Assembly: GCA_902792495.1 (NCBI GenBank)
Contig: CADBAC010000022.1
Span: 1 to 9,804 of the forward strand
Source of the DNA: Ruminococcus flavefaciens
GTDB lineage: Bacteria; Bacillota; Clostridia; Oscillospirales; Ruminococcaceae
DNA: 9,804 nucleotides
Direction of reading: 5' to 3'
Shown here in pieces: positions 1 through 5,116 of this stretch. A program made the translations under genes and the position numbers. Within the stretch, counting starts at the first letter, position 1, and the number at the start of each line of letters is the position of its first letter. The notes beneath the pieces are model-generated. The model did no database searches, was not told where the DNA came from, and saw only the letters and a program-made list of their open reading frames with translations.

Positions 1-335
1 TACCGCACAACATGGATGTGGTGAGTGATGAAGTTGCCTTCACCGCATATATAAAGGTACTGTTCGGGATGATCCTGACCACGGAAAAAGAATCCGTTTG
101 CTTCAAGAATGTCATTCTTTGCGAAGATCTTTTCAAAATCACTGACTCCTACGACCAGGTCGATTATCGGCTTGGCACATATCGATCTTATGGATGTGCT
201 GCCGATGTGCTGTGCATCTGTTACAGTGTCTTTCAGTATCTCACGCAGTTCAGCGATGGTCTGCTGTGCAGTTGTTTCCCATTCTGTGCTGTGTGGTTCA
301 AGAGTTACTTTGCCACGGAATAAACCGAGACTCAT
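1..335 (-). CDS. GrpB/UPF0157-family protein (partial, N-terminal part)
   Basis: Reverse-strand reading frame that starts with ATG at 335-333 and runs off the left window edge, giving about 111 residues. An AAGGAG Shine-Dalgarno site (345-350) lies 9 nt upstream of the start. Seen in the translation: HIGSTS at residues 43-48, followed by AKPIIDL (54-60), and THHIHV near residue 105. These are the hallmarks of the GrpB/UPF0157 family, which has a nucleotidyltransferase-like fold. Family members are about 170-180 aa, so roughly the C-terminal third is missing. The usual VPGL after GSTS is replaced by IRSI here. The biochemical role of the family is not well established; some members are fused to dephospho-CoA kinase. 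The gene is divergent from the GntR/ABC operon and seems to have its own promoter. Family assignment is fairly secure; function is not. Confidence 0.85.
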   Translation of the reverse strand, partial: MSLGLFRGKVTLEPHSTEWETTAQQTIAELREILKDTVTDAQHIGSTSIRSICAKPIIDLVVGVSDFEKIFAKNDILEANGFFFRGQDHPEQYLYICGEGNFITHHIHVVR

Positions 336-383
336 AGGGATCGTCTCCTTTACATAGCTTTTTAAATCCGGAATATAGTTATA

Positions 384-426
384 AAAGTGCAGGAAAAATG
401 TTATTTATTATTTTTTCTTGCACTTT
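384..426. repeat. 15-bp inverted repeat / stem-loop in the grpB-like leader
   Basis: The left arm (384-398) and right arm (412-426) are complementary over 15 positions with one G-T pair, separated by a 13-nt AT-rich loop. The element lies between the inferred start site of the minus-strand promoter and the grpB-like start codon, so it would form a hairpin in that mRNA leader. It lacks a clean U-run after either arm, which argues against a simple intrinsic terminator. It could be an attenuator, an mRNA-stability hairpin, or the remnant of a small intergenic repeat. Confidence 0.5.
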
Positions 427-458
427 GTTTTGTCATTCGGGGCAATATCGCCATATTA

Positions 459-487
459 ATTATAACACGTATCCGATACGAACGCAA
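459..487 (-). promoter_or_regulatory. Predicted extended -10 promoter for the grpB-like gene
   Basis: On the minus strand the -10 hexamer is TATAAT (464-459), preceded by TGT to give an extended -10 (TGTTATAAT). A weak -35 TTGCGT (487-482) sits 17 bp upstream. The inferred start near 452 leaves a leader of about 115 nt before the ATG at 335. The extended -10 element makes the call reasonable despite the poor -35. Confidence 0.5.
468..480. promoter_or_regulatory. Perfect 13-bp palindrome inside a promoter spacer (putative operator)
   Basis: CGTATC-C-GATACG is an exact dyad around a single central base. It lies wholly within the 17-bp spacer between the -35 and -10 of the predicted minus-strand promoter, a classic repressor position. 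It is about 40 bp upstream of the -35 of the rightward GntR promoter, so a protein bound here could affect both directions. The binding protein is unknown. Confidence 0.4.
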
Positions 488-520
488 CAAAAGAATATTT
501 CAGTTTTTTTCATGACCCCC

Positions 521-549
521 TTGACAAAGCGTAACACTTCTGCTATAAT
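521..549 (+). promoter_or_regulatory. Consensus sigma-A promoter of the GntR/ABC operon
   Basis: TTGACA (521-526), a 17-bp spacer and TATAAT (544-549) match the housekeeping consensus at all 12 positions with ideal spacing. Transcription should start near 556, giving a leader of about 80 nt before the GntR start codon. A promoter this strong in front of a repressor gene suggests that the operon is normally held off by its own product. Confidence 0.9.
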
Positions 550-550
550 T

Positions 551-569
551 GTATACATAGAGGTTATAC
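551..569. promoter_or_regulatory. Putative GntR operator at the transcription start
   Basis: GTATAC (551-556), 7 nt and TTATAC (564-569) form an imperfect inverted repeat (5 of 6 bases) just downstream of the -10 box, over the predicted start site. The GT...AC half-site ends fit the general pattern of GntR-family operators. Its position would let the first gene product repress its own operon. Binding is inferred from position and symmetry only. Confidence 0.5.
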
Positions 570-636
570 AATTCAGACATTCTTAGCAGTTGCAAATGTT
601 GGGGATGCCTTGACCTTAAAGGAGTGTACACTAATT

Positions 637-1011
637 ATGAATATCAATATAAGCAATGCTAACGGCGAACCTATCTATTTACAGATAGCGGATCAGATCA
701 AAAGTATGATACTTGAGGGAAAACTGAGAGAAGGCGAAGCATTGCCGTCTATGCGAGTGCTTGCTACCGAACTGCGTATCAGCTTTATGACAACAAAACG
801 TGCCTATGAGGAACTTGAACGTGACGGCTTTATCGAGTCGTACACAGGTAAGGGATCTTTTGTCAAGGCACAGAATCTGGAGATATATCGTGAAGAACAG
901 ATCAAGCGTATCGAATCTCTGCTGATGGAAGCAGGAGATACTGCAAGAAAAGCAGGTATCACGATGGAAGAACTCCATGAACTTCTTGACCTTGTAAACG
1001 GAGGGGAATAA
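637..1011 (+). CDS. GntR-family transcriptional regulator, YtrA subfamily
   Basis: A 124-aa protein with an N-terminal winged helix-turn-helix of GntR type (about residues 10-77; key stretches are EPIYLQIADQI, LPSMRVLATEL and the wing TGKGSFV). A short helical tail of about 45 residues replaces a large ligand-binding domain. This size and layout are typical of the YtrA subfamily, whose members usually repress an adjacent ABC transporter operon. The ATG at 637 is preferred over an in-frame TTG at 610, because AAAGGAG (618-624) lies between them and the protein then begins with the usual short lead into the DNA-binding domain. The SD-to-ATG spacing of 12 nt is slightly long. The ATPase gene follows after 1 nt. 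The protein probably autoregulates through the dyad at 551-569; the inducer is unknown, though cell-wall-active antibiotics are known inducers for some relatives. Confidence 0.93.
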   Translation: MNINISNANGEPIYLQIADQIKSMILEGKLREGEALPSMRVLATELRISFMTTKRAYEELERDGFIESYTGKGSFVKAQNLEIYREEQIKRIESLLMEAGDTARKAGITMEELHELLDLVNGGE

Positions 1012-1012
1012 T

Positions 1013-1891
1013 ATGAACAACTATGAAAATGCTATTGAGTTAAAAGCCGTGACCAAGAATTACGACGGTTTTACGCTGGACAAGATCAGCTTTGATGTAC
1101 CCAAGGGATGTATAATGGGTTTCATCGGTCAGAACGGTGCAGGTAAAACTACCACTATCCGCAGTCTTCTGCATATCACCGATATCGACAGCGGAGAAAT
1201 AAAGCTTCTCGGAATGGACCATGTAAAAAATGAGAGTGAAATAAAAAAGCGTATCGCTGTGGTGTTTGATGAACTGCCTTTCCATGATATTTTCACTGCA
1301 AAGGATATGGCAAGGATATTCGAGGGAATGTACCCTGAATGGGATAACAAAGTTTACATGAACTACATCGAACGCTTCGGTCTGCCTAAAAGAAAGAAGA
1401 TAGGCAAGTTCTCAAAGGGTATGAAAATGAAGCTTCAGATAGCCTGCGCCCTTTCGCATAATGCGGAACTCCTTGTCATGGATGAGGCTACTACGGGACT
1501 TGACCCTGTTGTGCGTGACGAGATACTTCACATATTTATGGAGTATCTGCAAAACGGCGAACGGTCTATCCTTATGTCTTCGCATATCACATCCGACCTT
1601 GAAAAGATTGCGGATATGGTAACTTTCATCGACAGAGGAAAGTTACTTCTCACAGGCTGCAAGGACGAGATCATCGAAAAGCACGGCATTCTGCGATGCG
1701 ACAAGGATTCCGTGAAGAATATCGACAGCGCAGATATAGTCAGTGTCCGTATGAATAGTTTCGGCGCAGAGGTAATGCTGAATGACAGGGAACAGGCTTC
1801 CTACAAGTACAGGGGATGCACTATCGACCCTGCAAGCCTTGACGATATCATGCTTTACTATGTACACAGAGACGCAAAGGAGTGGTCATAA
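1013..1891 (+). CDS. ABC transporter ATP-binding protein (YtrB-like)
   Basis: A 292-aa ATPase that would power export through the two membrane proteins encoded next. Visible motifs: Walker A GQNGAGKT (residues 39-46), the Q-loop region as VVFDE in place of the usual glutamine, an ABC signature FSKGM in place of LSGGQ, Walker B LLVMDE with its catalytic Glu, D-loop GLDP, and switch histidine SSHI. The last 80 or so residues form a small extra domain typical of single-domain ATPases in drug and bacteriocin exporter families. The GGAGGGG site at 1000-1006 lies inside the end of the repressor gene, so the two are probably translated together. The non-canonical Q-loop and signature recur in this branch and do not by themselves suggest inactivity. 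The substrate cannot be read from the sequence. Confidence 0.95.
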   Translation: MNNYENAIELKAVTKNYDGFTLDKISFDVPKGCIMGFIGQNGAGKTTTIRSLLHITDIDSGEIKLLGMDHVKNESEIKKRIAVVFDELPFHDIFTAKDMARIFEGMYPEWDNKVYMNYIERFGLPKRKKIGKFSKGMKMKLQIACALSHNAELLVMDEATTGLDPVVRDEILHIFMEYLQNGERSILMSSHITSDLEKIADMVTFIDRGKLLLTGCKDEIIEKHGILRCDKDSVKNIDSADIVSVRMNSFGAEVMLNDREQASYKYRGCTIDPASLDDIMLYYVHRDAKEWS

Positions 1892-2646
1892 TGAAAATGC
1901 TGAGATCGCTTATTTACAGAGAATACAAGCTTTCAAGGGGACATCAGCTGCTTATGCTGATACTGTTTCTGCTTGTGGCAGGCTGTATGCTGATACCGTT
2001 TATTCTCGGCGGTGAGGATTTTGATCCGGCTGATCTTGAAAATGAAGATATTGCATATTTATATATTTTCCCTCTGATAGTCGGAGTAGTCGGCGGTGCC
2101 TTTGCAGGAAGCAATAACGGTGTTCATAAGGCCGATATCAACTCAGGCTGGAAGAGATACTCCATTTCTCTCCCTCCCAAAGCGTCACAGCTGGCACTTG
2201 CGGATACGATCTACAAAATGGGATTTGTCGTTCTGTTAGGCGTACTTACCGTTGTTTTTTCACGGATCATCTACGATTACACAGGCTATTCCACCTATGT
2301 TTTCGGAATGAATATATTCCTGCTGTGTGCGGTATTTTTCATTGTGTCTGATGCGATATACACTTACATCCTTATGCTTGCAAAAGATGAAAAGGATGCC
2401 AAGAAATACCGTATAATCGGATTCTTTGCAGTTGCAGGCGTATTAAAGGTATTATCAATGTTCGCAGAGAAAAAAGGAAAAACTGCTATGGACTACTCTC
2501 AGAAAAACATTTTCAAAGAGATAGCAAAGATCGCTGAAACAGCAGCTTCTGAGAAAGTTCTTGCAGTCAGCGCAGTATTGTTCGCAGTTTCAATTGTCGT
2601 GTACTTCGCAGTGATATGGAGGTCATACGAGAGGAGAGAGGCATAA
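1891..2646 (+). CDS. ABC-2-type transporter permease (first subunit)
   Basis: A 251-aa integral membrane protein with about six hydrophobic helices (roughly residues 19-38, 56-73, 107-125, 134-157, 174-190 and 223-243). A basic amphipathic N-terminus (MLRSLIYREYKL) is of the kind that contacts the ATPase. A cytoplasmic stretch between helices 2 and 3 includes SLPPKASQ, like the LP(I/L)(S/T) region of ABC-2 permeases. The start is the ATG at 1891, which shares its A with the ATPase stop (TAATG) and has AAAGGAG at 1876-1882; an in-frame GTG at 1882 falls within that SD. It should pair with the next protein to form the membrane channel. No similarity to a specific substrate class is evident. Confidence 0.85.
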   Translation: MKMLRSLIYREYKLSRGHQLLMLILFLLVAGCMLIPFILGGEDFDPADLENEDIAYLYIFPLIVGVVGGAFAGSNNGVHKADINSGWKRYSISLPPKASQLALADTIYKMGFVVLLGVLTVVFSRIIYDYTGYSTYVFGMNIFLLCAVFFIVSDAIYTYILMLAKDEKDAKKYRIIGFFAVAGVLKVLSMFAEKKGKTAMDYSQKNIFKEIAKIAETAASEKVLAVSAVLFAVSIVVYFAVIWRSYERREA

Positions 2647-3356
2647 TGACAGGTCTTGTTTACAAGGAATGGAAGCAGAATAAATGGTTCATTCTCGGAA
2701 TGGTTATCTGCGGTGCATTGCCGCTTATATTACTTATCGTTTTCCATGACTCGGTAAAAACAGCGTCTCATTATCAGCTTGTCCTCAACACAGGAAGTAT
2801 CGTCGGTATCCTCATAGCAGGTATGCTTCAGATGATGACTCTCGGAGGCGATGACCGCAGGCTGTGGGCGTACTTCATTTCGGCTTCTCCCGACGGAAGC
2901 AAAGGCTTTATCCGTGTGAAATATGAGATGATATTTTTCATGATACTGACATTTCTCCTGAGCATTCATTTCTTCGATAACCTGATATTAATGTTCACTG
3001 TGGACAAGGGGATAGAGGGAGTTTATGATGCCGGGAATATGGTATTGCCGCTGATATTCTTACAGATATTTCTCCGTGCTGTGGATATTCCGTTCTCATA
3101 CCGCTTCGGCGCAAAAAAGGGAAGCATCATAAAGATGATACTCATGGTACTCTGTGCCATCACCGTGCTGATAGTGATTATGATAAACATTGATGATCTC
3201 GATGTTATAATTGACGGTATCAAGGATAAAATGGCAAATTATTCCGAAACTCCGCTGATACCTGCAATACTGGTATTATCGCTTATCGCTTACTATATAT
3301 CGTACCGCATATCGTGCAGACTGTACATGAAGGGGGCTGAGCAGTATGACAAATAA
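2646..3356 (+). CDS. ABC-2-type transporter permease (second subunit)
   Basis: A 236-aa membrane protein with about six hydrophobic helices, starting MTGLVYKEWKQNKW, the cytoplasmic ATPase-facing lead typical of ABC-2 permeases. The first helix covers about residues 13-32. The ATG at 2646 overlaps the previous stop as TAATG and has AGGAG at 2632-2636; an upstream in-frame ATG at 2616 has no good SD and lies deep in the preceding gene. The sequence differs clearly from the first permease, so the channel is probably a heterodimer with one ATPase gene serving both halves. The last 11 nt overlap the CPBP gene, indicating tight translational coupling. Confidence 0.85.
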   Translation: MTGLVYKEWKQNKWFILGMVICGALPLILLIVFHDSVKTASHYQLVLNTGSIVGILIAGMLQMMTLGGDDRRLWAYFISASPDGSKGFIRVKYEMIFFMILTFLLSIHFFDNLILMFTVDKGIEGVYDAGNMVLPLIFLQIFLRAVDIPFSYRFGAKKGSIIKMILMVLCAITVLIVIMINIDDLDVIIDGIKDKMANYSETPLIPAILVLSLIAYYISYRISCRLYMKGAEQYDK

Positions 3357-4194
3357 AAAGGACGATCTCAGACGTCTCGGCATTTACCTGCTGATCGTCG
3401 CTTCTTCGTCTGCGATGCTGTTTGTGTTCTTCAAGCTTATAAATCAATCGGAAACGGCTTTTGCTATCCTGTCAGAGGTGTTCTGTGCAGCGCCGGCACT
3501 GGCTAATCTCATCACCCGTGCTGTAACAAAGGAGGGCTTCCGTGATATGAAGCTCCATCTGCATCTCACCGGCAATCTCAGGTATTATCTGCTGGCATTT
3601 TTGCTTCCGTTCGTATGTACGTTTATGAGTTATATTCCGCCGATTATTCTCGGCGGACACAGTGATTGGCTCGGTGGTTTTACTCTCAAAAACATCGTTG
3701 CGGCAATACTGATGCTGGCAGCACAAGGCGCAGTCATGTCTGCCGGACTGGTGGGCGAGGAGCTTGGCTGGCGTGGCTATATGAACCGGAAAATGGAACC
3801 CCTTGTAGGTGTAGTCGGTACAGTGCTGATCGGCGGTGCCGTGTGGAGTCTGTGGCATCTGCCGTCAGATATGTCGCTTTATCTGGCTGGTGAGGAAACG
3901 CTTTCCGAGGCTATGAAAACTGTCGGCGGACGTCTGCTCTTCTTGCCCGGCTATGCCGCTTTCTATATGTGGCTGACGAAAAAGACAGATTCCGTCTGGC
4001 CGGCCGTTCTGAGTCATGGGATAAGCAATACGAGCCGGACTTGCATCATGGAACTGCTCAGGATGGGCGATATCCCCGAAAATGCGGAAATAAATACGGG
4101 ATTTTTTGAGTTTGTTCCGTTCATCATAACCGGCGTTGTATTCCTGTGGCTTATGCTTCGTGACAAAAAGAAAACAGAGCCGCTGCGTAAATAA
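3346..4194 (+). CDS. CPBP-family intramembrane metalloprotease-like protein
   Basis: A 282-aa polytopic membrane protein of the CPBP family (CAAX proteases and bacteriocin-processing enzymes, Rce1/Abi-like). All three family motifs are visible: EELGWRGY (E138, E139 and R143), VWSLWHLP (H171) and SHGISN (H224, N228). These glutamates and histidines form the active site in the Rce1 fold, so the protein may be catalytically competent. The gene starts inside the preceding permease gene (AAGGGGG at 3330-3336) and ends 7 nt before a strong terminator, closing the operon. Relatives beside ABC exporters are often proposed to process exported peptides or give self-immunity. No small precursor-peptide gene is visible here, so that role is a guess. 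Confidence 0.9.
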   Translation: MTNKKDDLRRLGIYLLIVASSSAMLFVFFKLINQSETAFAILSEVFCAAPALANLITRAVTKEGFRDMKLHLHLTGNLRYYLLAFLLPFVCTFMSYIPPIILGGHSDWLGGFTLKNIVAAILMLAAQGAVMSAGLVGEELGWRGYMNRKMEPLVGVVGTVLIGGAVWSLWHLPSDMSLYLAGEETLSEAMKTVGGRLLFLPGYAAFYMWLTKKTDSVWPAVLSHGISNTSRTCIMELLRMGDIPENAEINTGFFEFVPFIITGVVFLWLMLRDKKKTEPLRK

Positions 4195-4200
4195 AATGAA

Positions 4201-4240
4201 CAACACCGCACAGAGTCAGGCTTTGTGCGGTGTTGTTTTT
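4201..4240 (+). terminator. Intrinsic terminator of the ABC operon (probably bidirectional)
   Basis: A perfect 12-bp stem (4201-4212 with 4224-4235), extendable by three further pairs with one G-T, is followed by GTTTTTATT. It starts 7 nt after the CPBP stop codon. On the opposite strand the same hairpin is followed by a looser T-rich stretch, so it may also end the convergent operon. The last codons and stop of the convergent GNAT gene lie within the hairpin. Confidence 0.92.
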
Positions 4241-4731
4241 ATTCTCACGTAATACTTGTGCTCGTCCTCATGGTGGATGTATCCGCCGTTTTTCAGCATA
4301 ACTTTCAGTGAAGCAGGATTATCCCTGTCCACACGCAGATATATTTCGTCCTCTTTCACATCGTCCCTTATCTCATTGAGAAGAAGTTCAAGTCCACGGG
4401 TAGCATATCCTTTTCCACGGTACTCAGGGGCAATGTAATAGCCGATATGTCCGCTGCCTTCAATAAGCGAGCGACAGAGGTAATGACGAAAATGGAAAGT
4501 GCCGACGATATTATCATCGTCCCACAGATAATACACGGTCTGCGGTACATAGCCTTCGGGAAGTCTTTTCCCTTCGGACTGTGCTGTCATCGTATCAAGA
4601 GCGTCATCGAAATCCTCACGGCTTATACCGCAATAATCATTTATGAAGCTGTTTGCATCCGCAGGTATTTCACGCTGAAACAGCCACTCTTTTTCGATAT
4701 CTTTACGGTTCGCCTTTTTCAGATACAGCAT
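4216..4731 (-). CDS. GNAT-family N-acetyltransferase
   Basis: A 171-aa protein with the acetyl-CoA-binding motif A of the GNAT fold: GYYIAPEYRGKGYATRG, whose R-x-x-G-x-A core is at residues 105-110. The preceding beta strand (VGTFHFRHYL) and the later NPASLKVMLKNGGY helix-strand pair are also typical. It would transfer acetyl from acetyl-CoA to an amine; the substrate is unknown. The ATG overlaps the previous stop as TAATG, with a GAGGGAG SD just upstream, so it is coupled to the cysteine-peptidase-like gene. This is the last gene of the minus-strand operon. Its final codons (TTPHKA and stop) are encoded by the terminator hairpin shared with the convergent operon. Confidence 0.92.
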   Translation of the reverse strand: MLYLKKANRKDIEKEWLFQREIPADANSFINDYCGISREDFDDALDTMTAQSEGKRLPEGYVPQTVYYLWDDDNIVGTFHFRHYLCRSLIEGSGHIGYYIAPEYRGKGYATRGLELLLNEIRDDVKEDEIYLRVDRDNPASLKVMLKNGGYIHHEDEHKYYVRIKTTPHKA

Positions 4732-5108
4732 TATGCTCCCTCTTTCCTGTACACAGCGATAACGAAAAGCTTGCGGCTGTCGTCACGTCTGTCATATATG
4801 ACATTGTCAACGATGGGCAGAAGGTGACAGAATCCGTTTCGATTTGTGCAGTAAACGCAGTACGTACCATTGTCAAATTCAAGCTCATCAACTGTTATAT
4901 CGCTGTATTCTTTCAGCTTGTAAATGCCGTGGTTTTCCATGTATTTTTCAAAAACACGCTCATCGTTATAGGTCTCGCATCCAAGACTTTCCGCAAGCGA
5001 TATGAGTTCGGATTTTACTGTGCTGTATTCCTTGCCTGTCAGCTTTGTCATAGTCCTGACTACACAGCTTCTTGAGTCGTCGCTGGGGTTATAATATTCA
5101 AATTTCAT
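4731..5108 (-). CDS. Small protein resembling a papain-like cysteine-peptidase fold
   Basis: A 125-aa protein with no secure family name. The layout recalls small papain/C39-like proteins common in Firmicutes and phages. C15 lies in SCVVRTMTKLTGKEY, at the start of a helix after a short N-terminal segment. There is then a helical middle (about residues 27-62) and a C-terminal beta region with H95 in GFCHLLPIVDNVIYD and acidic residues D101 and D106. A Cys-His-Asp set is therefore possible, but activity is unproven and other Cys residues (44, 84, 87, 94) are present. The ATG at 5108 is chosen because GAGG lies 7 nt upstream; the in-frame GTG four codons earlier falls within that SD. It begins 8 nt after the GNAT-KptA stop and overlaps the following acetyltransferase by 1 nt. 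Confidence 0.72.
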   Translation of the reverse strand: MKFEYYNPSDDSRSCVVRTMTKLTGKEYSTVKSELISLAESLGCETYNDERVFEKYMENHGIYKLKEYSDITVDELEFDNGTYCVYCTNRNGFCHLLPIVDNVIYDRRDDSRKLFVIAVYRKEGA

Positions 5109-5116
5109 TGCTTTCC

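Noticed and set aside
12..357. Overlapping plus-strand reading frames at the left end
   Set aside because: They are antisense to the grpB-like gene, whose minus-strand frame has an SD and conserved family motifs; the plus-strand products look random and lack ribosome binding sites.
398..586. Plus-strand 62-codon frame in the intergenic region
   Set aside because: It runs through a hairpin and the -35/-10 promoter elements, has no SD, and gives low-complexity protein.
610..636. TTG start for the GntR gene
   Set aside because: The AAAGGAG site lies inside this extension and points to the ATG at 637; the extra nine residues are not part of the normal GntR N-terminus.
3472..3858. Long minus-strand frame inside the CPBP gene
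   Set aside because: It is a shadow of the CPBP gene, which has intact motifs; the antisense product is rich in Cys, His and Gln and has no SD.
637..4194. Lantibiotic or bacteriocin biosynthesis cluster
   Set aside because: There is no precursor peptide, modification enzyme or two-component system; only transport, regulation and a CPBP protein are present.
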